Origin: Lachnospiraceae bacterium
GTDB taxonomy: Bacteria; Bacillota; Clostridia; Lachnospirales; Lachnospiraceae
Direction: 5' to 3'
Assembly (NCBI GenBank): GCA_910573755.1
Contig: CAJTBO010000039.1
Span: 1-38,906 of the forward strand
DNA: 38,906 nt
Shown: positions 30,888 to 38,906 of the stretch, in pieces
How positions within the stretch are numbered: the first letter of the stretch is position 1
Layout: each line of letters begins with the position of its first letter
Notes under the pieces: generated by a model
Databases searched by the model: none
What the model was told of the DNA's origin: nothing
Seen by the model: the letters and a program-made list of their open reading frames with translations, nothing else
Program-made: the position numbers and the translations under genes

Positions 30888-31786
30888 ATACTCTATCTAT
30901 AAAACAAACTTACCTTAATACTTGGCTCTGGCAATGGAAATGTCCGCAATAATCCGTTAAAGAAAGTATCTATTGTATAACTTCTCTTTTGGCTCCTTCG
31001 ATTCAGCCATTTAAACAGCAGCCATTTTGTTCGCATAAGAAAGTTCTTCACTTCCTTGGTATTGTGAAGCCAAGAAAGTCAAAGGTTTCTGGTTTCCCCT
31101 CTCCCCTTGTTTTTCGGTTCTGCCTGGCAAACCTCCCGAACTCTAATATCTTCGTCTTTTCTTCCGCCAATTCCAATCCATACTTCCTAAAGCGCTCTTC
31201 AAGTCTCTTCCTGAATACTTCTGCCTCATTCCGGTTCTGGAAACAACATACAAAATCATCACAATAGCGAATCAGGTAACATTCTCCTTTGCATTGTCTC
31301 TTTACGATTACAGCAAACCAGTTATCCAATACATAATGCATGTATATATTTGCAAGTATCGGACTGGCTCCGTTCCCCTGTGGGGTTCCCCGTTCACTGT
31401 TCAGATATTTCCCGTTTTCCATGATTCCCGCTTTCAGTAATTTCTCGATTATTTCAAGAAATTTTCTGTCTGCTATATCATGCGACAGCATCTTCATCAG
31501 CCATTCGTGGTCTACATTATCAAAGAAACTTCTGATATCTGCTTCCACTACATAGTTTGTTTTCCGATACTGCACCATTTCTATGATTTCACGCACCGCC
31601 TGATGGCAGTTCCTGTTCGGACGGAATCCAAAACTCTCATTGTAAAACTTCGGTTCATATATCTGTTCCAGTATCTGTGCAACCGCATTTTCCACCAGTT
31701 TATCTTCATAACATGAGATTCCCAGCGGTCTCATTTTGCCTTTTGTTTCCTTCGGGATATAGACCCGTGGGAATGAACAGTCAGAC
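30888..31786 (-). pseudogene. Group II intron reverse transcriptase remnant
   Basis: Readable RT blocks: PKETKGKMRPLGI, the palm with PNRNCHQAVREIIEM, EADIRSFFDNVDHEW, GTPQGNGASPILANIYMHY, catalytic LIRYCDDFVCC, and FDFLGFT. The usual N-terminal region is missing (text breaks at about 31786). After LGFT the first frame stops at 31048. In another frame a maturase tail follows (WLLFKWLNRRSQKRSYTID, LPEPSIKV), fused after loss of the intervening X/thumb part. The intron is thus dead: 5' end, thumb and most maturase missing, domain V/VI kept. Confidence 0.85.
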
Positions 31787-31839
31787 CCTTACTCTGCACG
31801 GATTTAATCGCTGGTAAACAGCTGACGAGCACACGCCCG

Positions 31840-31861
31840 GCAGGCAAGCTTTATGCCTGCC
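31840..31861. repeat. Short palindrome next to dehydrogenase terminator
   Basis: GCAGGCA and TGCCTGC around a 7-base loop, in the 31787-31956 gap. Role unclear. Confidence 0.4.
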
Positions 31862-31896
31862 TGCAGTTTTACTCTCTGCAAATGCTTTATGCTTCC

Positions 31897-31946
31897 AAAA
31901 AGTTCTCTGCATGACCATAGATCAGACGGTCATACAGAGAACTTTT
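31897..31946. terminator. Strong bidirectional terminator
   Basis: AAAAGTTCTCTG-c-ATGACC pairs with GGTCAT-a-CAGAGAACTTTT around an 11-base loop: 12 plus 6 base pairs with T-tracts at both ends. It closes the dehydrogenase operon, whose stop is at 31957. Confidence 0.85.
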
Positions 31947-31956
31947 CTTTTTACTT

Positions 31957-32919
31957 TTATGGGTTCAGCCAGTTTCGCGGCTCTTTTCCGTTCATAACAT
32001 CCAGGATCACTTCTGCGTCAAAATATGCCACTGATTCAAAAGTTTCATATGTATCCGCCGCCTGATGCGGCATGCAGATCAGATTCTTCAGCTTAAGCAG
32101 CGGATTATCGGCTTTCACAGGTTCATCCTCAAATACATCCAGTGCCGCCGCTGCAATTTTGCCTTCTTTCAGACCATGGTATAAGGCTTTTTCGTCAACC
32201 ACGCATCCCCTTGCCGCATTGATCAAAACCGCCTGCCTTTTCATCAGGGAAATTTCTCTCTCTCCGATAAGCCCCCTTGTCTCGGCTGTACCCGGGATAT
32301 GTAAAGAAATCACATCGCTGCTTTTCAGCAGTGTATCCATATCTGTAAACGTTACCCCAAGATCCTTCGCTGCTTCCTGATCCTGATATACATCATAAGC
32401 AAGGATCTTCTCCACACCGAAACTTTGTAACAGCTTTGCCACATAGCGCGCCACCGCGCCGAATCCTACCAGCCCGTAAGTCTTTCCGCCCAGTGTTCTG
32501 CCCGTATAGCGGATCCACTTTCCTTCCTTAGTTGTGTCTGTCAGTTCCACCAGATTTCTCAAAGACGCCAGCGCAAACATAACCGTAGCCTCTCCTACCG
32601 CTTTACAATTCATTCCTCTGGCATTACACACTTTAATACCATGCCTTCTGGCACCTTCAAGATCGATACAGTCCACACCAACGCCAAATCGTGCCAACAC
32701 CTTCAGTTCCGGACACGCTTCATATAATTCTTCGTCCCAGGCCTCACACCCTACGATAGCCGCACAGATACCGCTTCCTGCAGCTTTTATCTCCTCGGAC
32801 GTCATAACCGTATCGCCCTGATATTCTATAATTTCATATCCGTTTTCAATAAGCAGTTCCTTTGCCTTTTTACATCTTTCATCAAACAACGGAATTGTAG
32901 ATAAAACCTGTTTCTTCAT
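31957..32919 (-). CDS. D-2-hydroxyacid dehydrogenase (phosphoglycerate-dehydrogenase family)
   Basis: 320 residues from MKKQVLSTIP, with AAGGAG about 12 bases upstream; a TTG 8 codons earlier lies inside that ribosome site. It has the NAD-binding Rossmann motif GKTYGLVGFGAVARYVA and the catalytic triad Arg in NAARGCVVD, Glu in VFEDEPV and His in MPHQAADT. It oxidises or reduces a D-2-hydroxyacid with NAD(H); the substrate is not fixed by sequence. Downstream of two sugar ABC permeases in the same operon, so a sugar-acid breakdown role is plausible. Confidence 0.85.
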   Translation of the reverse strand: MKKQVLSTIPLFDERCKKAKELLIENGYEIIEYQGDTVMTSEEIKAAGSGICAAIVGCEAWDEELYEACPELKVLARFGVGVDCIDLEGARRHGIKVCNARGMNCKAVGEATVMFALASLRNLVELTDTTKEGKWIRYTGRTLGGKTYGLVGFGAVARYVAKLLQSFGVEKILAYDVYQDQEAAKDLGVTFTDMDTLLKSSDVISLHIPGTAETRGLIGEREISLMKRQAVLINAARGCVVDEKALYHGLKEGKIAAAALDVFEDEPVKADNPLLKLKNLICMPHQAADTYETFESVAYFDAEVILDVMNGKEPRNWLNP

Positions 32920-32968
32920 ATTATAAATAATCTCCTTATCCAACTAAAATAATAATACGCCTGATACA

Positions 32969-33808
32969 TCATCCCTTTACAGCGCCGGCTGTCAGCCCCG
33001 TAATAATATACCGCTGCAGGAAAAATGAAATAATGATGATCGGCAATGTGATGATCACCGACGCAGCCATGATCCCTCCCCAGTTTACATTTGAGTAAGA
33101 GATAAACTGGTAGATCGCTATCGGCAGAGTTGTTGTTTTATTAGAGCAGAGAATCAGCGCAAACATAAAATTGTTCCAGGAAAAAATAAATGCCAAAATT
33201 CCCGCCGTAAGGATACCGGGTGTCGCAAGCGGCATCATTACCTTGCAGAAGGTTCCCATATTAGATGCCCCGTCAATTTTTGCCGCCATTTCCAGATCAC
33301 GCGGTATCGATTCAAAATACGGTATCATGATCCAGATAATCGTCGGCAACGAAACGATCAAATGGCAAATGATCAACGAAGTATAAGTTCCTGTCAGTTT
33401 CAGTTTTGTAAAAAGCAGATACCAGGGCACCAGAAATGAAATAGCCGGTATGATACGGATCATCAAAATGATCCCGGAAAACAAATGCATCCTGTGACGC
33501 CCGATGGCATAGGCAGCCGGAAGCCCTAACAGCAGAGCCAGCATTGTAGAAACAAAACTGATAATAAAGCTGTTGACCAACGGTTTTACAAAATTATAAT
33601 CTATAAATACACTGATATAATTTTTAAATGTCGGTACAAAACTAAATAATTTTTCAATATTTAAAATATCCGCATTGATCTTAAAAGATGCCAGTATCAT
33701 CCAGAAAAACGGGAAAAGTACTATCGTTAACATGATAATGACAAGCAGGTAAAACAGGGTCGTTTGTATGATCCTTTTTCTCTTAGAAACAGCTACATGG
33801 TCCAGCAT
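32969..33808 (-). CDS. Sugar ABC permease, MalG-like
   Basis: 279 residues, six membrane segments, with the cytoplasmic EAA loop EMAAKIDGASNMGTFCKVMM-like in LEMAAKIDGASNMGT. Typical CUT1-class second permease. The start overlaps the stop of the other permease gene by one base. The ATPase for such systems is often shared and encoded elsewhere, so its absence is not unusual. Confidence 0.88.
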   Translation of the reverse strand: MLDHVAVSKRKRIIQTTLFYLLVIIMLTIVLFPFFWMILASFKINADILNIEKLFSFVPTFKNYISVFIDYNFVKPLVNSFIISFVSTMLALLLGLPAAYAIGRHRMHLFSGIILMIRIIPAISFLVPWYLLFTKLKLTGTYTSLIICHLIVSLPTIIWIMIPYFESIPRDLEMAAKIDGASNMGTFCKVMMPLATPGILTAGILAFIFSWNNFMFALILCSNKTTTLPIAIYQFISYSNVNWGGIMAASVIITLPIIIISFFLQRYIITGLTAGAVKG

Positions 33809-34218
33809 CAGAAATCCACCTCCGTTTTACTTTTCAGTTTGATCGTAAGCGCGGCGATCGCCATTACCACAAAGAAGAACAGTACAAGTGTTGCACCGGA
33901 CTGGCCAAACTGCATAAACTCAAATGCCTGCCGGAAAGAAAGAATATTCATTGTTTCCGTCGCAAAACCGGGGCCTCCCTGCGTCATAGAATAAATAATA
34001 TCAAAAGTCTTCATCACATCGATCAGCCTCAGCAGCACCGCTGTAAAAATTGTCGGCCTCAGAAGCGGTAGTGTAATTTTCGTCAGTGTCTGCCAACGAT
34101 TTGCTCCATCGATCATAGCCGATTCAAAAGGGTCTGTCGGAATCGACGTTAAACCGGCAAGAATGATCAGCATGGCGCTATACTGCATCCCGGTATATAT
34201 AATGCCAGAATTGTTCAT
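33808..34218 (-). pseudogene. Sugar ABC permease, MalF-like, 5'-truncated
   Basis: 136 residues equal to the C-terminal half of a CUT1 first permease: IIYTGMQYSAMLIILAGLTS, the EAA loop (FESAMIDGANRWQTLTKITL), TQGGPGFATETM and the last span. The usual 290-300-residue protein would have about 150 more residues with three membrane spans. The frame opens at a weak start next to the isomerase promoter, and no substrate-binding protein is present. So the import system is broken at this end, probably by the rearrangement that brought in the isomerase. Confidence 0.8.
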
Positions 34219-34291
34219 ATACTTTTCCCATTTTTCATGAAATAATGTTAATATTCAGATAAAATCAAAAAAGAAACGGGGGAAATATTTT

Positions 34292-34975
34292 ATGAAACGC
34301 AGTGAAATTAACGCTTTGATCAAAAAAAGTGAGGCTTTTATCGCTTCTTTCCAGTTTGCTTTGCCTCCTTTTTGTAACTGGAGTCCTGAAGACTGGAAAA
34401 CAAAAGGCCATGAATGTGACGAGATACGGGACAATATGTTAGGTTGGGATATTACCGACTACGGGCTTGGTAAGTTTGAGAAGTATGGTATGATTTTAAT
34501 CACTATCCGTAACGGCAATCAGAATAATCCGAAATATACAAAACCTTATGCCGAAAAACTGCTGATCAGTGAAGAAGAGCAGGTCTGCACCATGCATTTC
34601 CATTGGAACAAGCAGGAAGATATCATCAATCGAGGCGGCGGAATTTTATGTATGCAGCTCTATAATTCCACGGCAGATGAGGAATTAGATAAAATAAATG
34701 ATGTACACTTTGTATCTGACGGCGTGGAAAAGAGTATTCCGGCGGGTACCGTCTTGGAACTTGCTCCCGGAGAAAGCATTACACTTATGCCGGGCATTTA
34801 CCATTCTTTCCGGGCTAAAAAAGGCTGCGGAAAATGCCTGATCGGTGAAGTCAGCAAATGTAATGATGATAACGCGGACAACCGTTTTCTGGAAAAAATG
34901 GGAAGATTCTCTACCATAGAAGAAGACGTTCCAATTTACCGCTATCTCTGCAATGAATACCCCGCAGCAAAGTGA
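34292..34975 (+). CDS. D-lyxose/D-mannose isomerase
   Basis: 227 residues of the cupin-type D-lyxose isomerase family (YdaE-like). It interconverts D-lyxose and D-xylulose, or D-mannose and D-fructose, in the cytoplasm. Metal-binding residues are visible as H102-x-H104 in CTMHFHWNKQED with E109, and H171 in GIYHSF; the double-stranded beta-helix regions EKLLISEEEQ and AGTVLELAPGESITLMPG fit. GGGGGAA ribosome site before the ATG. Transcribed away from the truncated permease. Length is normal for the family. Confidence 0.9.
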   Translation: MKRSEINALIKKSEAFIASFQFALPPFCNWSPEDWKTKGHECDEIRDNMLGWDITDYGLGKFEKYGMILITIRNGNQNNPKYTKPYAEKLLISEEEQVCTMHFHWNKQEDIINRGGGILCMQLYNSTADEELDKINDVHFVSDGVEKSIPAGTVLELAPGESITLMPGIYHSFRAKKGCGKCLIGEVSKCNDDNADNRFLEKMGRFSTIEEDVPIYRYLCNEYPAAK

Positions 34976-35064
34976 CGGCAGTTTTAAAATTCCTCCTGTG
35001 TACCGGGACCGTTTTTTACAGCTTCTTTCGGATTCAGCCGTGAATACACAATAATTTTGCAGAA

Positions 35065-35595
35065 TTATTCACCTGTGATTATTACAATTTTCACAGCTTG
35101 AGTCGGATGTTCTTCATCGTCAAGTGTCCCCCGGTAACTGATCTCCACTTTATCGCCTACGGCAATCGTGGAACCTCTTTCTGCCTCATGGGCACTCTCC
35201 GTGGAATACCCTTCTAATATCGGGGCATTCTCTGTGAAAAAATAATAGAGCATATCGTCCTCCGGAGTCCTGAGTGTAAGTATGTTTCCTCCATACTTTT
35301 CAACAATTCCGGCCATGGGATCGCCCGCCGGAATTTCTTCGACCGGAATTTCTTCGGCTTCCGAAGCAGTTTTTCCGGTCTCTTCCGTAATCTCCGGCTT
35401 TGACGATTCCGTAGATTTTGCTTCTGTTTCTGTCGATTTCGCATCTACGGTTTTTACATCCGCTGCTACTTCCTGAACCGTTTCCTTCGGGGAATCATTC
35501 CCCACAGATATTTCATCTTCTTTTGGTTCCGGTGAGCATCCGGTCATCACCATAGTTAAAGCTATCGTAAATATCAATATCAATTTCCTTTTCAC
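35065..35595 (-). CDS. Lipoprotein with acidic Thr/Glu linker
   Basis: 176 residues from GTG, with AGGGGA 7 bases upstream (VKRKLILIFTIALTMVMTGC); an earlier GTG is part of the same ribosome site. Lipobox VMTGC, long Glu/Thr/Ser/Lys linker (about 30-90), then a small beta-rich domain (LRTPEDDMLYYFFTENAPIL, VGDKVEISYRGTLDDEE, AVKIVIITGE) reminiscent of an OB-type fold. Operon partner of the lipoprotein just upstream. Function unknown. Confidence 0.7.
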   Translation of the reverse strand: MKRKLILIFTIALTMVMTGCSPEPKEDEISVGNDSPKETVQEVAADVKTVDAKSTETEAKSTESSKPEITEETGKTASEAEEIPVEEIPAGDPMAGIVEKYGGNILTLRTPEDDMLYYFFTENAPILEGYSTESAHEAERGSTIAVGDKVEISYRGTLDDEEHPTQAVKIVIITGE

Positions 35596-35613
35596 AATCT
35601 TTCCCCTCACTTT

Positions 35614-36165
35614 CTAAAAGAATCGTATTTCCGTGGCATAAAATTCATCATTTTTAAAGCTGCCCTTCATCTCAACAGACGCATGTACCTTCAGGTCCTG
35701 AAATTCAGCCTCTTTGTCCTCATAGCTTTCTCCATTTCCATCAGTGGTTTTTAAGTAAAAACGGGTATCATCTTCCAAAATCACATGAATCAACCGGGAA
35801 TCAGGGATATCAGCATTGGAACTTGGGGAACTGTATGATAAGGAACCGTCATCAAGAATTTTTACTTTCTTTTCGACAATGAAAAATGAATCTTCTTCAA
35901 TCTTCCAGACCTTACCCAGAAAATCCGCATCAACAGCAGCAGCGACATCCGGCTCGAGTACCTTCCATTTACCTGCCGTATTTTCCTGAAACCCATCCGT
36001 GTTCCCATCAATCTCTTTTGGCGGTGCATCATTCAATTCCTCTGATAATGCTTCGTCTGTCTGGTTTTCTTCTGTTTTAGCAACAGAACCAGAACCACAT
36101 CCTGTAACCATTGTGTTCAATATGCAGACAGTACCGAGTAATATCATTACTTTTTTCAGCTTCAT
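35614..36165 (-). CDS. Lipoprotein, unknown
   Basis: 183 residues: lipobox VTGC near residue 23, acidic linker, then a beta-rich domain (GKVWKIEEDSFFIVEKKVKI, LIHVILEDDTRFYLKT, VEMKGSFKNDEFYATEIRFF). The end has the same plan as in the next gene: repeated strand and K-F/Y-A-x-E/I pattern. Ends 18 bases before the next start. No recognised family. Confidence 0.7.
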   Translation of the reverse strand: MKLKKVMILLGTVCILNTMVTGCGSGSVAKTEENQTDEALSEELNDAPPKEIDGNTDGFQENTAGKWKVLEPDVAAAVDADFLGKVWKIEEDSFFIVEKKVKILDDGSLSYSSPSSNADIPDSRLIHVILEDDTRFYLKTTDGNGESYEDKEAEFQDLKVHASVEMKGSFKNDEFYATEIRFF

Positions 36166-36339
36166 AAATACCTCCTTGTTATCATGGAAATAACAGATAT
36201 TATAGTTTGTCTAAATCATTTAAACAACCTATTTGCAGTGAAATGCTTCTTGAGTGCAGCAAACGCCCTTAAACCGCTCTCATTTGTCCATTAAAAAAGA
36301 CACTTTCCATAACCGGACCGTGCCTTTTGCTTTTTATGA

Positions 36340-37071
36340 TCATTCTATCATTTCAAACCGGATGCGATATCCCGCTTCTTCTGCCGTTGCTACCTCCATC
36401 AATCCCAAAATAATCCCTTCCGCATTCTCAAAAGCCTGATCCAGAAGCCCGTTTTCGACTGCCCTCTGTTCCATAGCCTCCCTGCCGGCCGTCCCGAACT
36501 CCCGGATATCCTCCACGCTGATTTTATTAAACAGCCCGTTCTTTTCATCCAGCGTCTCAACACTTCCGGTTTTTATCTCATGGGACAGGATTTCAGCTTT
36601 AGGAATATACACAATGATCTCCTTCGCCGCTTCATTTACCTCCGCCCTCACCCTGCTGATATCCACTCCCGCCTTGATGGAACCGTCCCACTTCACGATA
36701 AATGACTTGGTTGTAAAAGAAAACGGGAGCTCTCTCCCAAACAACTCCCCCTGATCTTCAAATTTCCCGGCATCCGTATATAAATACTCTACCGTGGCAA
36801 GCTCCCCGATATTCTGGATCTCCGCATTTATCGTGCGGATATTCACTTCTTTTACGGCCTCCTCATAAACCGCCACCGGCTCTGAAAGCCTGTCAACTTC
36901 CTGCTCCAGCTCACCGATCCTGTCCTCATATTTCTTCGCGGCATTGGCATAACCCCTCAAAAATATCAGCAGGACCGATACCATGATCAGAACAGGAATC
37001 ATTATCGTTATGACCAGTTTTCTTTTTATATCTACCGGTAAAAGCGATTCGCATTTTACGATATCCTTCAT
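36340..37071 (-). CDS. DUF4230 family membrane-anchored protein
   Basis: 243 residues from MKDIVKCESL, with GAAGGA 8 bases upstream. One membrane span (about 18-40), a coiled coil (AKKYEDRIGELEQEVDRLSE) and then the DUF4230 domain: ELATVEYLYTD, SFIVKWDGSIKAGVDIS, IIVYIPKAEILSHEI. Families of this type are envelope proteins of unknown function. The 36166-36339 gap shows nothing clear. Confidence 0.8.
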   Translation of the reverse strand: MKDIVKCESLLPVDIKRKLVITIMIPVLIMVSVLLIFLRGYANAAKKYEDRIGELEQEVDRLSEPVAVYEEAVKEVNIRTINAEIQNIGELATVEYLYTDAGKFEDQGELFGRELPFSFTTKSFIVKWDGSIKAGVDISRVRAEVNEAAKEIIVYIPKAEILSHEIKTGSVETLDEKNGLFNKISVEDIREFGTAGREAMEQRAVENGLLDQAFENAEGIILGLMEVATAEEAGYRIRFEMIE

Positions 37072-37190
37072 GTATCTTTTCCTTCTCCATCGCCGGTTCC
37101 GGTAATCTATCCGGCAAAACATATTCCGTCCGTTTTTTAATCATATGCAAGATCAGCCAAAATATATCAGCACATAACTGCCGCCCCTGA

Positions 37191-37346
37191 TCATATTCTC
37201 CTCAAATATCCGCTCACCTCAAACAACGGCACATTTACCATCCAGTCCTGCACCCTGTAATTTGACATGGAAGTCCTGACCGCATCTTTCAGACCGTATT
37301 TCGCAACGAGCGCCCTTAAACTTTTTGCCTGGTATTCGTCCGCAAT
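37191..37346 (-). pseudogene. Fragment of unrecognised gene
   Basis: C-terminal frame ADEYQAKSLRALVAKYGLKD, then VRTSMSNYRVQDWMVNVPLF, stopping at 37191. It looks like real protein sequence, cut at its 5' side where the transposase fragment on the other strand begins. Not identified. Confidence 0.4.
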
Positions 37347-37460
37347 AAGAGCAAACGGAAGGAGTGGCTGGTACTGGTGAGTACGGACGTTTCCATTTCG
37401 GAGGAAGAAATCATTCGCATTTATGGAAAAAGATGGGACATTATGCAGATATCGGCATAA
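37347..37460 (+). pseudogene. IS4-type transposase fragment
   Basis: 38 codons reading KSKRKEWLVLVSTDVSISEE then IIRIYGKRWDI, the conserved block of IS4-like DDE transposases around the third acidic residue. It ends after DI where the family continues EVFFK. A fossil of an insertion next to the recombinase module. Confidence 0.65.
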
Positions 37461-37593
37461 TATCCCATATGCCGATATTTTAGAAATGCCGATTCTTGGC
37501 TCTCAAAAAGTTGCTTTTATAACACTTTATATATTTATCGGCATTTCTTACTATGGAGATGTAACTAACATCACTGTAGTAAGGAGGCCGTAT

Positions 37594-38877
37594 ATGACAG
37601 ACTCATATCCGTTATTAAAACCATTGACCGAACAACTCATGAAGGAGGTGATAAAGTACGGAATACTGGCTGTATCCACTGAACAATATCAAACCGTTTG
37701 CAACTCAATAGTCAAGTTTGCTGAAGCAACAGGGGCTGATTCCTATTCTCCAGAATTGATGGCATCATACAAAGAGTTTCTTGACCAGCGGGTTTCTGCT
37801 GGTGAGATATGCAGGGAATACCGTCGTTTCCAGATTAGGGTGATTCGTATGCTGTCATCGCTGGCAGACGGCAGACAAGTGGATTTTTCAAGCGCTAAAT
37901 GTCCTTTGCATAAATATCCGGTATCTGATGAGATTGCCGGACTTGTTGAAAAGATACTGGACACCTACCCAATCAATGATAAAACAAAGAAAGACCTTCG
38001 GGCCCCGACAAGGCATTTCCTGTGGTATGCCACCCGGCAGGGACGCGCTCCTGAAAGCATTGATGATGCAACCGTCATGCAGTTCCTCATTGAAGAAGTC
38101 TCCGTTTCAAACAGCGGCAGCACGGGACGTACCCTCAGATGTGTAAAATACGCCACAGAATATCTGAAGAATAATGGCAATCATAACATCCATCGTGATT
38201 ATACGCTCTTGAAGCTGAAGAATGACCACCGGCGTATTATCCCTGCTTATTCCGAAGATGAAATCTGCAGTATTGTAGGCGCCATGGACACCGACGATGT
38301 CCTTGGCAAAAGGGACAGGGCCATCATGCTTATTGCGTACTGTACCGGTCTTCGCGGGGCCGATATCATCAGCATCAAACTTACCGACATAGACTGGCGG
38401 AATCAAAAAATATCTGTTATCCAGTCAAAGACCCATACGCCGATCATATCGGAACTTAATGGAGAAACACTGAATGCATTGGCGGACTATATCCTTGACT
38501 GGCGTCCGGGATGTGATGTGTCCGAAGTTTTTGTTACAGTAAAAGCGCCTTACCGGAGTCTTTCAAAGGGGTTTGGCAGTATGATTGACAAGTACTGCGA
38601 AAAGGCAGGCGTTCAGAAGATTGCTCTCCGGGGATTCCACAGCATCCGCCGTTCCTTCGAGACCGTCATGGTTTCGCGGGGAGTCCCTATTGAAACAGCA
38701 TCTCAAATGATGGGGCATAAAACCATTATGGAAGATAAGCCATACATTACCCATAACAGGAGCCAGGCTGCCCTTGTAGCAATGGATTTTTCCGATGTCC
38801 CGATCACTGCCGGTTTTTATGCCTGTCATAGTGGGACACCATCTTCCGAAACGGAGGTGGCAACGTATGACCTTTAA
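37594..38877 (+). CDS. Tyrosine recombinase (TnpA/Tn554-like module)
   Basis: 427 residues from ATG with AAGGAGG 7 bases upstream; a 57-codon longer frame has no site. The N-terminal half contains core-binding helices; the C-terminal catalytic domain has R254 (CTGLRGADI), K279 (SKTHTP), H349/R352 (HSIRRSF), H375 (MMGHKT) and nucleophile Y384 (KPYITHNR). These are all five canonical residues plus the His. Its stop overlaps the next start by 11 bases, the arrangement of tandem recombinases in Tn554-like elements. Confidence 0.88.
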   Translation: MTDSYPLLKPLTEQLMKEVIKYGILAVSTEQYQTVCNSIVKFAEATGADSYSPELMASYKEFLDQRVSAGEICREYRRFQIRVIRMLSSLADGRQVDFSSAKCPLHKYPVSDEIAGLVEKILDTYPINDKTKKDLRAPTRHFLWYATRQGRAPESIDDATVMQFLIEEVSVSNSGSTGRTLRCVKYATEYLKNNGNHNIHRDYTLLKLKNDHRRIIPAYSEDEICSIVGAMDTDDVLGKRDRAIMLIAYCTGLRGADIISIKLTDIDWRNQKISVIQSKTHTPIISELNGETLNALADYILDWRPGCDVSEVFVTVKAPYRSLSKGFGSMIDKYCEKAGVQKIALRGFHSIRRSFETVMVSRGVPIETASQMMGHKTIMEDKPYITHNRSQAALVAMDFSDVPITAGFYACHSGTPSSETEVATYDL

Positions 38878-38906
38878 GGAAAGGCTCCATGACGCTTTTG
38901 AGGAAA
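38867..38906 (+). CDS. Second recombinase of the module, partial
   Basis: ATG after GGAGGTGG with a short spacing; MTFKERLHDAFEE then the window ends. In Tn554-like modules a second tyrosine recombinase follows directly. The sequence seen is too short to prove this. Confidence 0.5.
   Translation, partial: MTFKERLHDAFEE

Overview
The window reads as an accessory, mobile-element-rich stretch of a gut-type Clostridia genome, most likely Lachnospiraceae. Evidence: strong AGGAGG-type ribosome sites, LytTR/GHKL and OmpR-type two-component systems, sigma-region-4-like mobile-element genes, a D-lyxose/mannose isomerase next to a sugar ABC remnant, and a tandem tyrosine-recombinase module. The species cannot be named from the sequence.

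Layout. (1) 1-6234: a 3'-truncated metallophosphoesterase, a lipoprotein, a small membrane protein and a BcrA/lantibiotic-immunity-like ABC-2 exporter on the minus strand, divergent from an OmpR-family regulator and its histidine kinase; tandem 11-bp-spaced repeats lie in the shared promoter. (2) 6335-6786: a repeat of about 450 bp with 20-21 bp iteron-like motifs, next to a sigma-like gene; a second copy lies at 28421-28866. (3) 7521-9761: a hidden 46-aa zinc-ribbon gene and small lipoproteins. (4) 10025-16916: seven minus-strand genes for unrecognised proteins. Several share a short glycine-rich start (MNVNGIGTAGYQ-like) followed by unrelated bodies. Their intergenic spaces carry two recurrent palindromic motifs, R1 just after stop codons and R2 just before start codons. 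(5) 16894-19075: a GHKL kinase and LytTR regulator, overlapping the first gene of that cluster, with a 21-bp-spaced direct repeat upstream. (6) 19437-21758: scrambled DNA containing a decapitated C39-like peptidase, an ECF sigma factor with its membrane partner, and an in-frame chimera of a receiver domain and an ABC ATPase tail. (7) 22027-28226: a MacB-like ATPase, two FtsX permeases and a lipoprotein, divergent from a second OmpR regulator/kinase pair. (8) 28421-31790: the second long repeat, an MntA gene with a HepT pseudogene carrying two stop codons, short repeats, and a group II intron remnant. (9) 31957-34975: a hydroxyacid dehydrogenase, two sugar ABC permeases (one truncated) and a divergent D-lyxose/mannose isomerase. 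(10) 35065-38906: two lipoproteins, a DUF4230 protein, a transposase fragment and the start of a tandem tyrosine-recombinase module.

How the parts fit. Both envelope ABC modules have the same plan: minus-strand transporter, plus-strand regulator and kinase, then the same long repeat. This suggests that the repeat is a module boundary or recombination substrate. The most interesting unexplained unit is the GHKL/LytTR-linked cluster with its R1 and R2 elements. Its shared N-terminus with variable bodies suggests a family of co-regulated, possibly exported proteins, but no function is shown by the sequence.
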